A DNA stretch of 64,000 bases from Microvirga aerophila (GCF_003332305.1 NZ_QOIO01000017.1:47062-111061); one strand, 5' to 3'. Shown: positions 52,108-62,972, counted from the first letter of the stretch. Notes: generated by a model from the letters alone, not told the origin. Translations and numbers: made by a program.

Positions 52108-54045
<1,938 letters not shown>

Positions 54046-54130
54046 GGGAACCTCCTGAGCCGGTGCCTGCGGACACGTGGCCGATGTTGCGAAACGTTCA
54101 GCCGGGACCACGGGTCCGTCGGCCGGCCTC

Positions 54131-54697
54131 TCAACGATCCGGCTTGAGCGAGAACCCGAACGCGACCGCCGCGATGCCTTGGGCGACCAGATCCGCCGCG
54201 AACAGCGTGGCGAGCAGCCCCGCATGATCCACGGGCCAGCCCATGGCGACCGCCACTCCCGCCGTGAGGGTGAAGCCGCCGGACAGGGCCAGCCACCGCC
54301 ACCCCGCCTGGGGCCGAAGCCGGAGGCTGGTCCACATCCGCAGGATCGCGGAGGCCCCCAGGGCGAGCACGACGCCGACGGCCGACGCCGGACTGGCCAC
54401 GGAGGGATCGTAAATCACGACGAGGCCGGCAACCCCGTACAGGACGCCGCTGAGGAGCCACGGATAAAAACCACGCCAGCCGACCACCAGCATGGCATGC
54501 AGGAGCTGAGCCAGCGCGCCCAAGGCCATCATGGCACCGATGAAGCGGACCGGCGGCGCGGCACCGAGGAACAGATTGGCGACGGCCAGGGCACCCAGTG
54601 CGACAAGGGCGGCACCGACGACGGACAAGGCCCACTTGGGGTAAACCTGATCTCGTGCCATCGCGGCATCCAGGTTGGGATGGAGAGATCTCATCAT
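54131..54697 (-). CDS. HdeD-family (DUF308) membrane protein
   Basis: 188 aa from ATG 54697, with AAGGAAAAGG upstream. Six short hydrophobic helices are arranged in pairs ([43 protein letters not shown]). This is the pattern of DUF308/HdeD acid-resistance membrane proteins. Function outside E. coli is unproven. It precedes ftsH on the same strand with 85 bases between. Confidence 0.82.
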   Translation of the reverse strand: MMRSLHPNLDAAMARDQVYPKWALSVVGAALVALGALAVANLFLGAAPPVRFIGAMMALGALAQLLHAMLVVGWRGFYPWLLSGVLYGVAGLVVIYDPSVASPASAVGVVLALGASAILRMWTSLRLRPQAGWRWLALSGGFTLTAGVAVAMGWPVDHAGLLATLFAADLVAQGIAAVAFGFSLKPDR

Positions 54698-54756
54698 ACC
54701 TTTTCCTTGCATGGTCGGGAACACGAACACGATATTCAACACTTGCTGATTTGATG

Positions 54757-55151
54757 TTACCGCCAGCGGATGCAAGGACTGGGGCGCTTCCGTCGCACCT
54801 CGCCGTCCCAGGAGATCCCAAGGTCCTTCAGGTCGACCTGAAGGACCTTCTCCCAGGCGTCGGGATCGAGTTCGGCGGTCGGTGCCGTCGGGCCGGCGAT
54901 GCCGGCATTGTTGATCAGGACGTCGATGCCGCCCAACGCCTGCGCCGCCTCCGCCACCATACGCTCGATCTGCTCGCGCCGGGAGACGTCGCAGAGTCCG
55001 GTGGCCAGTCTGGGGAGCTCCTCTGCCAACTCGGCGAGGCCGGCGCCGTCGATGTCGCAGACGAACACCTGGCTCCATTGGCGGCGAAGGCCTGTGCCAT
55101 CTCCCGTCCGATACCGAAAGCCTCCGCCGTGATCAGAACCCGCTGCTCCAT
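54757..55151 (-). pseudogene. decayed short-chain dehydrogenase (SDR)
   Basis: From ATG 55151 the frame gives an SDR N-terminus (R-V-L-I-T-A-E-A-F-G-I-G-R-E-M-A) and then goes out of frame near 55070, where one base appears lost. The next frame continues with V-F-V-C-D-I-D, then I-D-V-L-I-N-N-A-G-I-A-G and W-E-K-V-L-Q-V-D-L. Soon after, homology ends abruptly at a 30-bp palindrome, and the Tyr-x-x-x-Lys catalytic half is missing. The glycine motif is also altered (T-A-E-A-F-G-I-G in place of T-G/A-x-x-x-G-I-G). It is not functional. It is divergent from a TetR gene that may once have controlled it. Confidence 0.85.
54820..54849. repeat. perfect 30-bp palindrome at the SDR truncation point
   Basis: AAGGTCCTTCAGGTC (54820-54834) is followed immediately by its exact reverse complement (54835-54849), with no spacer. 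One half matches the genuine SDR codons for K-V-L-Q-V; the other half is where SDR homology stops. This looks like the footprint of an inverted duplication or template switch, rather than an operator. Confidence 0.85.
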
Positions 55152-55294
55152 GACGATCTCCTTGCCATGGTGCACGTTGACCGTTCGGCCGAAGGAAGGA
55201 TCGTTCCGGCGCCACCTGACGAACGTGTGTCCCGTCCTGATCTAGGTCAGGTCGCCCCGCCGGATAGGCTTGCTGGACAGGGGGTTCCCCGACC

Positions 55295-55864
55295 ATGACG
55301 ACACGTCCTGACCCTACACCGTCATCCACCCGCGACCGCATCCTCGATGCGGCTCAGGATCTCATCTGCACCGGAGGCGTAGGGGGCTTCACGCTCGATG
55401 CCGTTGCCCGCTTGGCGGGCGTCAGCAAGGGCGGGCTCCTGTATCATTTCAGCTCCAAGGACAGCCTGATCTCCGGCCTGCATCGGCGGCTGGCGCAACA
55501 TCTCGAGGGCCGGCTTCGGGACGCGGAACGTCGGGGAATTCCGGTCCTATCCGCCTTCATCCGTGAGCTCCGCCAGGACTACGAATCCGGCGGACGGCGC
55601 TTTACCCCGTTGCTGTTGTCCCACGAGCAACAGGGTCCGTTCCGGGAGTTGCAAACCCTCATGACGGGCCTGTTGCGGCGAAGCGCCGTCTCCGACAATC
55701 AGGACGGAGCCTTGCTCCTGTTTGCCTCGCTCGGGGTGGTCCTCACGAGCCTCACGCGAATACCCGACCTGAAACCTGAACAGGCCACTCACCTCTTCGA
55801 TCAGATGGAGGCTACGGCAGAGGCGGTTCCGGCGCGGCCTCTTGCGGGGTCCAAGACCCCATGA
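55295..55864 (+). CDS. TetR-family transcriptional regulator
   Basis: 189 aa. The N-terminal helix-turn-helix is clear: R-I-L-D-A-A-Q-D-L-I, then F-T-L-D-A-V-A-R-L-A-G-V-S-K-G-G-L-L-Y-H-F. The K-G-G-L-L-Y-H-F end is common in regulators of efflux and oxidoreductase genes. The C-terminal ligand domain is helical with S-H-E-Q-Q-G-P-F-R-E-L. It is divergent from the dead SDR gene with about 140 bases between, a standard repressor-target arrangement. Its own target may now be lost. Confidence 0.9.
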   Translation: MTTRPDPTPSSTRDRILDAAQDLICTGGVGGFTLDAVARLAGVSKGGLLYHFSSKDSLISGLHRRLAQHLEGRLRDAERRGIPVLSAFIRELRQDYESGGRRFTPLLLSHEQQGPFRELQTLMTGLLRRSAVSDNQDGALLLFASLGVVLTSLTRIPDLKPEQATHLFDQMEATAEAVPARPLAGSKTP

Positions 55865-56112
55865 TCCAGCCGTCATTGCGTCCATCACCCCTGGACCTGC
55901 TGCGCCTCGGGGTCAGGTAGCATCCAGGCAGTTGAACCTCCCTGGCGAGACAGCCAGCATCGGAGCCACCGCCTTGTTGACGGTCCCGACGAGAGTCCAT
56001 CCCCCGGCGTTGTAGCTTTTTCCGATCTCCCGCGTTCATGGATTGAAGGGCCGACCTCCAGCCTTCCTGTCTTGGTGGTCGGGGATCCCCGTGTGGACCG
56101 TGGGAGGGTTTC

Positions 56113-57162
56113 ATGAACCGTTGGTCCCATGCCGTTGCGGTTGGACTGGTCCTCGCGACGGCCGCGTGCTCGGATCGTCCGGCTGCGATCACGGGCGCCG
56201 GCGCGACCTTCCCGTTCCCGCTCTATGCCCGGTGGGCGGAGGCCTACTACGGAGAGACCCAAACCAGGGTCAACTACCAGCCCATCGGCTCGAGCGCCGG
56301 CATCCGCCAGATCCGGACAGGGACGGTGGACTTCGGCGCAACGGACGCGCCCTTGACGGGCGAGGAGCTTCGGAAGGACGGCCTTGTCCAGTTCCCGGTC
56401 GTCATCGGTGGGATCGTCCCGATCTACAACATCGAGGGTGTTCCGGCGGGTCAACTGAAGCTGACGGGCGAGATCCTCGCCGACATCTTCAACGCCAGGA
56501 TCACCCGGTGGAACGATGCCAGGATCATCCAGGTCAACCAGGGGGTGACGCTGCCCGACGCGGCGATCGCCCCGGTCTATCGCTCCGATGGCTCCGGCAC
56601 GACCGACGTGTTCACCACCTACCTGTCGCAGGCGTCCGAGGCGTGGAAGGGCGGCCCCGGCGCCGGCGCTTCGGTGCAATGGCCGATCGGCCAGGGCGGC
56701 AAGGGCAATGAGGGCGTCGCCGCGCTCGTCAAGCAGGTGTCGAACTCCATCGGCTACGTCGAGTATGCCTACGCCAAGCAGACCCAGATCCCGGTTGCCC
56801 AGCTCTGGAATGCCGCTGGACGGTTCATCGCGCCCGACGCAAAGACGTTTCAGGCCGCGGCGGCCGGAGCGGATTGGAAGCCGGCTTCCGGCTTCGGCAT
56901 TTCGCTGACCAACCAGCCCGGGGAGGAGGCCTGGCCGATCACGTCGCCGACCTTCATCCTGGTCCACAAGGCCCCGGAGAAGCCCGGGCAGGTGGTCGAG
57001 GTGCTGAGGTTCTTCGACTGGGCCTTCAGCAAGGGCGACCCGACGGCCGTCGAGCTCGATTACGTCCCGCTGCCCAACCCAGTGAAGGACCTTGTCCGCG
57101 CCACCTGGCAGAACGAGGTCAAGGACAAGTCGGGCCAGCCCTTGCTCAAGAAACCGTCCTGA
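56113..57162 (+). CDS. pstS: phosphate ABC transporter substrate-binding protein PstS
   Basis: 349 aa. The signal ends in a lipobox A-T-A-A-C19, so it is a lipoprotein. Family motifs are G-A-G-A-T-F-P-F-P-L-Y near 28, G-S-S-A-G-I-R-Q-I near 57, D-F-G-A-T-D-A-P-L near 75 and R-S-D-G-S-G-T-T-D-V-F near 155, the phosphate-binding loops. It captures phosphate in the periplasm. The usual pstCAB and phoU genes do not follow; instead an AI-2E family gene lies 15 bases downstream. It is therefore an orphan binding protein, either serving a distant pst system or a separate high-affinity or stress role. Confidence 0.92.
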   Translation: MNRWSHAVAVGLVLATAACSDRPAAITGAGATFPFPLYARWAEAYYGETQTRVNYQPIGSSAGIRQIRTGTVDFGATDAPLTGEELRKDGLVQFPVVIGGIVPIYNIEGVPAGQLKLTGEILADIFNARITRWNDARIIQVNQGVTLPDAAIAPVYRSDGSGTTDVFTTYLSQASEAWKGGPGAGASVQWPIGQGGKGNEGVAALVKQVSNSIGYVEYAYAKQTQIPVAQLWNAAGRFIAPDAKTFQAAAAGADWKPASGFGISLTNQPGEEAWPITSPTFILVHKAPEKPGQVVEVLRFFDWAFSKGDPTAVELDYVPLPNPVKDLVRATWQNEVKDKSGQPLLKKPS

Positions 57163-57177
57163 CGCCGTTTCCCGGGA

Positions 57178-58329
57178 ATGACACTCTCTGGCGAGGCTGA
57201 GATGGAAGCAAGACACCCGCCACCTGAACCGATCCTGTTGCCCTCACGCCGGGTCGTGCGGAGACACGGCCCCCGCAAGCCGACCCCGATCCGGATCTCC
57301 ACCACCACCTGGCGGCTGATCCTGGTTGGCCTGGTCGCCCTGCTGGCGCTGGCCCTGTGGGCGGTGCCTGTGGTGCCTGCCGTGGCCTTGGCCGGCTTCG
57401 CGGTGGCCCTGGTGCTGTCCTTCCCGGTCCACCTGTTCAAGCAGGCCGTTCCGCGCGGCCTGGCCATTCTGTTCTCGTTCCTGATCCTGCTCGCCGTGTT
57501 GCTTCTGCTGGCCTACATCCTCCTGCCCCTGATCGTGTCCCAGGCGGGCGCCCTCGTGGCGGCCTTGCCCAACTTGGTGCAGAACCTCGAGCAGTACCTG
57601 GTGCGGGCGCTCCAGGCGCTGGATGCCCGTGACCTGCTGCCCGACACGCCGGAGGCGGTCGCGGGGCGCCTGCTCACGGACATCCGGGACAGCCTCGGCG
57701 TGATTGCCAACAACGTGCTCGGCCACACGGTGGGGATCCTCTTCGGCACCTTCAGTTGGGCGCTGACCCTGTTTGCGGTGGTCTTCATCGCCGCGTCGCT
57801 GCTGGCCAACGTACGCTCGTTCAAGGCCGCCTATCTCACCAGCGTGCCGGGCCACTACCGCCACGATGCCCTGGAGTTCTGGGATGCGCTCGGCCATGCC
57901 CTCTCGCGCTATCTCGGCGGACTTGCCTTGGTGCTGGCCATCCAGGGCGGGCTGTCCGCGGCGGCGCTGTTCCTGATCGGAGTGCCCTATGCGCTGGCGC
58001 TGGGTGCATGGGTGTCGATCACGGCGGTCATTCCCTACCTCGGCGCCTGGATCGGAGCCATTCCGGCGCTGCTGGTGGCCTTCTCCATCTCGCCGACGGC
58101 GGCCGTGCTGACCGGAATTCTCTTCCTGGCGATCCAGCAGTTGGAGGGCAATGTTCTGACGCCCCGCATTCAGGCACAGACCATCAAGGTTCCCTCGGTG
58201 CTAGTCTTCCTCGGTGTCCTGGCCGGCGGATCCCTGGCCGGGATCACCGGCATCCTCCTCGCCGTCCCGACTCTGGCGACGCTGCGCGTGATCTTCGACT
58301 TCTTCCGCGTCCGACTTCGGACCGAATAG
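57178..58329 (+). CDS. AI-2E/PerM-family membrane protein, copy 1
   Basis: 383 aa; ATG 57202 (24 bases in) is an alternative start. After a basic, proline-rich N-terminus come about eight membrane segments with a soluble part between (residues about 120-190). The family motif A-V-I-P-Y-L-G-A-W-I-G-A-I-P-A near 280 and the later Q-Q-L-E-G-N-V-L-T-P-R-I are clear. AI-2E family proteins include TqsA and sodium/proton antiporters; substrate cannot be read from the sequence. The gene lies 15 bases after pstS. A diverged paralogue is at 59136. Confidence 0.88.
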   Translation: MTLSGEAEMEARHPPPEPILLPSRRVVRRHGPRKPTPIRISTTTWRLILVGLVALLALALWAVPVVPAVALAGFAVALVLSFPVHLFKQAVPRGLAILFSFLILLAVLLLLAYILLPLIVSQAGALVAALPNLVQNLEQYLVRALQALDARDLLPDTPEAVAGRLLTDIRDSLGVIANNVLGHTVGILFGTFSWALTLFAVVFIAASLLANVRSFKAAYLTSVPGHYRHDALEFWDALGHALSRYLGGLALVLAIQGGLSAAALFLIGVPYALALGAWVSITAVIPYLGAWIGAIPALLVAFSISPTAAVLTGILFLAIQQLEGNVLTPRIQAQTIKVPSVLVFLGVLAGGSLAGITGILLAVPTLATLRVIFDFFRVRLRTE

Positions 58330-58635
58330 AGACAGGTTCTCGGCTGATCCCTAAGAGAAGCAAGGCTCCGCGAGTGAGGTCAAACATCGGGAATGTGGAT
58401 GGTCTGAAAGCGCTTGACCTCAAATCACCGAACAGGGAAGAACCCGATGAAAATCGTTCGTAACTTGGCACGGCATGGCACTCATGGCTTGTGTCGCTGT
58501 CTTGGACAGGTGGAACTCGCCTCGCATCGTTCGCGTTGGTGTCGAACTGCGCCGTCATCAATCAAGGGACTGACTTCAAGAGTTCAAGATCCAGTGACCT
58601 TGGTTTGAACATCTGAACCTCAGAGAGAGGACGCC
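58330..58635. other. Intergenic region with one doubtful short frame
   Basis: 306 bases. An ATG at 58447 after GGGAAGA opens a 53-codon frame starting M-K-I-V-R-N-L-A, which resembles the start of a small lipoprotein but then becomes basic and cysteine-rich. A hydrophobic continuation (L-A-S-F-A-L-V-S-N-C) lies in another frame, so a frameshifted small lipoprotein gene is possible. Nothing else is seen. Confidence 0.3.
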
Positions 58636-58800
58636 ATGGCAGCAGATCACGAACCGCGTGGCTCCAACACGATTGGCTCGACCGCAGAACTGCAACAGAG
58701 CGCTACACCCAACGTGCGCCGAAGGTCCAACTGGGGCTTCGCCATCACGATGCTCGGGGCCATTGTCGTCATTGCTGCACTTGCATGGGGCTTGACCTGA
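58636..58800 (+). CDS. small single-helix membrane protein (54 aa)
   Basis: ATG 58636 has a GAGAGAGG site. The product has a polar N-terminus with a Gln/Thr/Ser-rich stretch, a basic patch R-R-R-S-N-W, and one membrane helix at the C-terminus (F-A-I-T-M-L-G-A-I-V-V-I-A-A-L-A). The arrangement predicts N-in topology with the positive patch at the cytoplasmic face. I do not recognise a named family. It lies alone between the two AI-2E genes. Confidence 0.6.
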   Translation: MAADHEPRGSNTIGSTAELQQSATPNVRRRSNWGFAITMLGAIVVIAALAWGLT

Positions 58801-59135
58801 CACCTGGTCGAATGACGTCCTTTTGATCACTTCTGCTTCGTGCATCAGGAGAAATGATCGCTAGCGGCATAGATCCGGTCGTCGACAGCAGTCCCTGCGG
58901 AACAATGCACCTTGCATGCAACGGACGATGCTTACCCATATCATCCTTGATGCTCAACCTGCTGGGGAAATCGACGCGTGGGCCGGGTCGGAGCCTGTTC
59001 TCGTGGTCGGCACGCGGAACTCCGTCTATGGCCTTTGTGCAATCTTCGCCCGACCCATGCATGGCCCGCCGGCGAGCATCTTGTTCGCAGGAGCGCCTGG
59101 CTCTGCCAGATCGAGGGCGTGCCAGCACATCGTAT
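58801..59135. other. Intergenic region, no supported gene
   Basis: 335 bases before the convergent end of the second AI-2E gene. A plus-strand frame from about 58928 begins with protein-like sequence (M-L-T-H-I-I-L-D-A-Q-P-A-G-E-I-D) but loses that character and runs into the antisense of the AI-2E gene. It could be a fragment of a lost gene. No RNA or repeat was recognised. Confidence 0.35.
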
Positions 59136-60275
59136 TCAAGTCCTCCTGGTGGTGGGATCCAGCATTCTGCCGCTGGTGTCGTCCTCCTCACCGGGAACGG
59201 CGGTCTCCTCCCCGAGCATCTGGCGGACCCACAGCTTCTTCACCAGGACCATGAGGGTGACGGTCAGCGGCACGGCCAGGAAGACGCCCGGCAAGCCAAA
59301 CACGAGCCCGAACACCACGATGGCGAACAGCACCACTGCCGGCGGCAGGGAAACCGCCCGTTGCTGGATGAACGGCGTGATCACGTTGCCCTCAAGCTGC
59401 TGGATCGCCACAACAGCCCCGAGCGTCCACAGCGCCGTGTTCAGGTCCGTGGCGAGGGCGAAGACCATGGCCGGGATGGCCCCCAGGATGGGACCCAGAT
59501 AGGGAACGAAGTTGGTGGCGCCGGCAATGAGGCCCAGCGCCAGCGGCGATGGCAGGCCGATCCACCAGTAGGCCAGCCCCGACACCACCCCAACCAAGGT
59601 CATGGCCACGAGCTGCCCGGCGAACCACAGACGCAGCGCATTGCCGCTCACGTTCATGGCGTCGAGGATGCGGTCGTGCTGGCTCCGGGGCAGAAGCTGA
59701 ATCGCGCCACGCCGATATAGCGTCGGATCGGCGGCCAGATAGATGGCGGCCACCACGACAAGCGCGAGGTTGGCCAGGGCGCCGATCACGGTGGAGCCAA
59801 GGCCGGCCAGCCGGGACAGGAGGCTGCCTGAGCTCGAGGCGATGGCCTCTTCAAGCTGCGCGCTCGCGTTGCTGATGTCCAGCCGCGCCCCGGCGGCGTT
59901 GATGGCCTGCGGGAGCTTCTCGACCACCTGCGTGATCTGGCCGCCGATCTGGGCGCCGAACATGCCGAGAAAGCCGACAACAAGCACTGCGGCCAGAACC
60001 ACCGTGACGGTGAGGGACCAGCGCTGCGGGACCGGGGTGTACCGCGTCATCAGGTCGGCGAGGAAACTGAGCAACACCGCCAGCAGGATCGCGGCGAAGA
60101 TCAGCAGCAGGATGTCCGAGATGAGCCAGAGAAAGTAGGCGAGCCCGATGACCGCCAGCGTGATCACAACCCGCCGTCCATGCTCCCAATCCTGATGAAA
60201 ACCGTCATGGCCGAAGGTGGCCCATGCGGGTCGGGTGGGACGTGGCGCTTTGGCAGGCACGACCGGGTCTGTCAC
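59136..60275 (-). CDS. AI-2E/PerM-family membrane protein, copy 2
   Basis: 379 aa from GTG 60275, chosen because its length then matches copy 1 and an AAAGG lies about ten bases upstream; the frame is open to 60464. Eight membrane helices and the family motif F-V-P-Y-L-G-P-I-L-G-A-I-P-A near 270 are present, as is Q-Q-L-E-G-N-V-I-T-P-F. The central soluble part differs from copy 1, so the two are old paralogues. The substrate is unknown. Confidence 0.87.
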   Translation of the reverse strand: MTDPVVPAKAPRPTRPAWATFGHDGFHQDWEHGRRVVITLAVIGLAYFLWLISDILLLIFAAILLAVLLSFLADLMTRYTPVPQRWSLTVTVVLAAVLVVGFLGMFGAQIGGQITQVVEKLPQAINAAGARLDISNASAQLEEAIASSSGSLLSRLAGLGSTVIGALANLALVVVAAIYLAADPTLYRRGAIQLLPRSQHDRILDAMNVSGNALRLWFAGQLVAMTLVGVVSGLAYWWIGLPSPLALGLIAGATNFVPYLGPILGAIPAMVFALATDLNTALWTLGAVVAIQQLEGNVITPFIQQRAVSLPPAVVLFAIVVFGLVFGLPGVFLAVPLTVTLMVLVKKLWVRQMLGEETAVPGEEDDTSGRMLDPTTRRT

Positions 60276-60540
60276 GTTCCGGGCCTTTCCCGATGGAGGG
60301 TGCCTTCGAGCAGACGCCTCACCTGCCACGAGGTTCCGCACGCTGCACGTCCGGACGATCAGGGAGGCTGGGAATTCCTCGCCCTGTGGATCGTCGGCCG
60401 TCGATGAGGTGCCCCATGATGATCGCTCACACGCATCCCCGACGGGACGTGCATGGCGGAACAATCCGCCGGGATCGTGCGCTTTCCTCTATCCGCGCGA
60501 TGGCTGCAAGAGGTTGCCAACCCGTTCATAGGAGAGTGCG

Positions 60541-61113
60541 ATGACCACGTTCAAGGTCGGCTATCTCATTGGCAGCCTTGCCAAGGAGTCGATCAACCGC
60601 AAGCTCGCCACGGCGCTGACGCGCATCGCTCCGGAGCACCTCTCGTTCACCGAGATCCCGATCCGGGATCTGCCGCTCTACAGCTACGACTACGATGCTG
60701 ATTACCCGCCGGTGGCGCGCGCGTTCAAGGACGCCATCGCCGGAGTCGATGCGGTGCTGTTCGTCACGCCCGAGTACAACCGCTCGATACCAGGCGCGCT
60801 CAAGAACGCCATCGACTGGGCCAGCCGCCCCTATGGCCAGAACTCATTCACGCGCAAGCCCTCGGCGGTGATCGGCACCTCGCCGGGAGCCATCGGCACC
60901 GCCGTGGGGCAGCAGCACCTGCGCAGCGTGCTCGGCTTCTGCAACTCGCCGCAGATGAATGCGCCGGAGGCGTACATCCAGTTCACGCCCGGGCTGATCA
61001 CCGACCAAGGTGACGTCACCAACGCGTCCACGGCCGAGTTCCTGCGCATGTACATGGCGGAGTTCCACCAGTTCATCGTGCGGGTCTACACCGCCCTGCC
61101 GCGGGACGCCTGA
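60541..61113 (+). CDS. NAD(P)H-dependent FMN reductase-like flavoprotein, copy B
   Basis: 190 aa with the same flavodoxin-like motifs as copy A at 26181 (G-S-L-A-K-E-S-I-N-R-K-L; P-E-Y-N-R-S-I-P-G-A-L-K-N). ATG 60541 has an AGGAGAG site. By eye 14 residues differ, concentrated in positions 16-68 and 150-180, while the middle is identical. The flanking sequences are unrelated, so only the gene itself was duplicated or converted. Likely role: cytosolic quinone or flavin reduction under oxidative stress. Confidence 0.9.
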   Translation: MTTFKVGYLIGSLAKESINRKLATALTRIAPEHLSFTEIPIRDLPLYSYDYDADYPPVARAFKDAIAGVDAVLFVTPEYNRSIPGALKNAIDWASRPYGQNSFTRKPSAVIGTSPGAIGTAVGQQHLRSVLGFCNSPQMNAPEAYIQFTPGLITDQGDVTNASTAEFLRMYMAEFHQFIVRVYTALPRDA

Positions 61114-61524
61114 GATTTTACTCTTCAGGGCAGCAGGCGGCGCGCAGAAGCGATGGGTACTCCGTACGAGGGTTCCGCTCAGGCCCGTTGCAGGTCCGCG
61201 CGCATCGGTTCCCGGATCGAGACGTCGCGCGGTGCACTGAGAAGCTCCGGAAGGGCCTGGTGCCAGGCCTCACGGTAGGGTCGCTTGAAGCTGGATCTCC
61301 AAAACATCCTCGTGGCTCTCCCACGAAGTCGGTGCCGTTGATGGGGCAGCCACTGCCGTCATGGATCATGATCGGGCATAGCCCGTCGGCTCCAGGGAAC
61401 CGAAATCCTGACGGCACATTGGTAGGTTCTCGGGCTGAGCCGTTGCCTGTATGGCCTGAACATGTCGGGCTTGGCCAACGTAACGAACAGGTTCGATTGC
61501 TACAACGTTGCAGGAGCCAACCTC
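61114..61524. other. Intergenic region, no supported gene
   Basis: 411 bases between the FMN reductase gene and the DUF2382 gene. The DUF2382 frame is open back to 61462, but only ATG 61525 has a ribosome binding site. No convincing promoter, repeat or RNA could be assigned. Confidence 0.4.
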
Positions 61525-62373
61525 ATGTCCAAGACCGTCACGTGCCTCTACCAGGACCAACAGAAAGCCAGCGAGATCGTCAGCCGCCTCGAGCAGGCCG
61601 ACATCTCGCGCGGTGACATCAGCTTCTACTCAACTCCTTCCGACAACCTCATCGACGACCTGGAGGACGCGGGGGTGCCGCGCTCCGATGCCCACGCCTA
61701 TGCGGAAGGTGTCCGCCGCGGCGCTTCGCTCGTCACCGTGGAATGCGATGAGGACGAGGTCGACCGGGTGGTCGGCATTCTCGACGGCGAGGGCATCCTC
61801 GACCTGGACGAGCAACAGACGGCCTGGCGCTCCGAGGGATGGCAGGGCTACGACGCCTCCACCTCGGGCAGCACGGCCGGGCTCGGCAGTGCGACGGCAG
61901 GGATGGCCAGCGGCCTCACGGGAACCTCGGATACGACACGCGCTCAGAGTGACAGGACCGATGGGACCGGACGGGACGAGGTGATCCCAGTGGTCGAGGA
62001 GGAGCTGCATGTCGGCAAGCGCGAGGTCGGCCACGGCCGGGTGCGCATCCAGTCGCGCGTGGTGGAGCGCCCGGTGCAGGAACAGGTCGATCTGCGTGAG
62101 GAGCGCGTTCACGTGGAGCGCCGACCCGTCGACCGTCCTTTGAGCGAGGGCGATGCCGCCTTCCGCGACCGCACCATCGAGGCCGAGGAACGCCGCGAGG
62201 AGGCCGTGGTCTCCAAGGAGGCGCGGGTGACGGAAGAGGTTGTCGTCCGCAAGGACGTGGAGGAGCGCACCGAGACCGTGTCCGACACCGTGCGCAAGAC
62301 GGAAGTCGACGTCGAGGACGAGCGCAACGTCCGGGCTACGGGCACCACGGACTCGACCGACCGTAAGCGCTGA
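61525..62373 (+). CDS. DUF2382 stress protein with N-terminal GSP17M-like domain
   Basis: 282 aa; an AGGAG site lies eight bases before ATG 61525. Residues 1-95 form an alpha/beta domain (T-V-T-C-L-Y-Q-D-Q-Q-K-A-S-E-I-V and Y-A-E-G-V-R-R-G-A-S-L-V-T-V), as in general stress protein 17M/YflT-type modules. A Ser/Thr/Gly-rich linker follows (about 112-150). The C-terminal DUF2382 domain begins at E-V-I-P-V-V-E-E-E-L-H-V-G-K-R-E-V and is almost wholly charged, with E-R-R-P-V-D-R-P and long acidic-basic helices. The family is linked to desiccation and radiation tolerance in other bacteria. It is convergent with a second DUF2382 gene. Confidence 0.85.
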   Translation: MSKTVTCLYQDQQKASEIVSRLEQADISRGDISFYSTPSDNLIDDLEDAGVPRSDAHAYAEGVRRGASLVTVECDEDEVDRVVGILDGEGILDLDEQQTAWRSEGWQGYDASTSGSTAGLGSATAGMASGLTGTSDTTRAQSDRTDGTGRDEVIPVVEEELHVGKREVGHGRVRIQSRVVERPVQEQVDLREERVHVERRPVDRPLSEGDAAFRDRTIEAEERREEAVVSKEARVTEEVVVRKDVEERTETVSDTVRKTEVDVEDERNVRATGTTDSTDRKR

Positions 62374-62389
62374 CCGCAATTCGGCCGAA

Positions 62390-62408
62390 GCCCGGCAACA
62401 TGCTGGGC
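62390..62408. terminator. short hairpin between convergent DUF2382 genes
   Basis: GCCCGGC and GCTGGGC (one G-T pair) around AACAT lie in the 60-base gap between the two convergent stops. It could serve as a shared terminator; there is no T-run. Confidence 0.3.
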
Positions 62409-62433
62409 CTCGGTTCCTCGAACCGACCAAACG

Positions 62434-62922
62434 CTAGGTGGCCGGATCCTCGGAAACAGGGTCAGCAGGATCGGTGCGCTCGATGATGGCGCGCTGCTTG
62501 CGCAGGGTGACCGGCACCTCGACGGTCTCCTGTCCGACGCGGCGCCGGATGTGCAGCTCCTCCTTGAGCACCAGGCGCTTCTCGACCATGAGCACCTCCT
62601 CGAGCACCGGGATGATCGTCACGTCGCCGTCTGTCCTGATCTCGGGTGCGGTCTCGACCGCTTTGTCGATGGGCACGCGGGTGACCTCCACGGTCTCTCG
62701 CCGCACGTCTGCGTGAGCGAGCTCATCGACGGTGTCGGTGACCGTTTGCACGCGCATGCGTCCGGTCACGACCTGCCGTTTACCGACGGTCGTGGTCTCC
62801 TCGACGAGGGGAATGATCTCCTCGGCCACGGTGCGGGCGCCGCTCTCCGGTGCATCGTCCGGAACGGGGACATGCTCCTCATCGTGTGGCGGAACGCTCG
62901 AAGGCTGGGTTGGGTCGCCCAT
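62434..62922 (-). CDS. DUF2382 domain protein, single-domain
   Basis: 162 aa from ATG 62922. After a short polar N-terminus the DUF2382 domain begins at E-I-I-P-L-V-E-E-T-T-T-V-G-K-R-Q-V and has a second P-V-L-E-E-V-L-M-V-E-K-R repeat, ending in Q-R-A-I-I-E-R-T. Unlike the neighbour at 61525 it has no N-terminal stress module. The longer open frame to 63150 is not protein-like. A strong EcfG-type site just upstream supports stress induction. Confidence 0.82.
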   Translation of the reverse strand: MGDPTQPSSVPPHDEEHVPVPDDAPESGARTVAEEIIPLVEETTTVGKRQVVTGRMRVQTVTDTVDELAHADVRRETVEVTRVPIDKAVETAPEIRTDGDVTIIPVLEEVLMVEKRLVLKEELHIRRRVGQETVEVPVTLRKQRAIIERTDPADPVSEDPAT

Positions 62923-62947
62923 GGCTGCTCTCTGGTAAGCGAGGACC

Positions 62948-62972
62948 AACGGGTGCCCGTCGCGTCGGTTCC
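62948..62972 (-). promoter_or_regulatory. EcfG-type promoter-like site before the DUF2382 gene
   Basis: Minus strand GGAAC (62968-62972), then 17 bases ending in C, then GTT (62948-62950): a full match to GGAAC-N16-CGTT. It lies about 26 bases before the start codon, a sensible distance for a short leader. Confidence 0.55.

Noticed and set aside
55885..57216. 443-codon minus-strand frame over pstS
   Set aside because: It is antisense to pstS, which has a lipobox and all phosphate-loop motifs.
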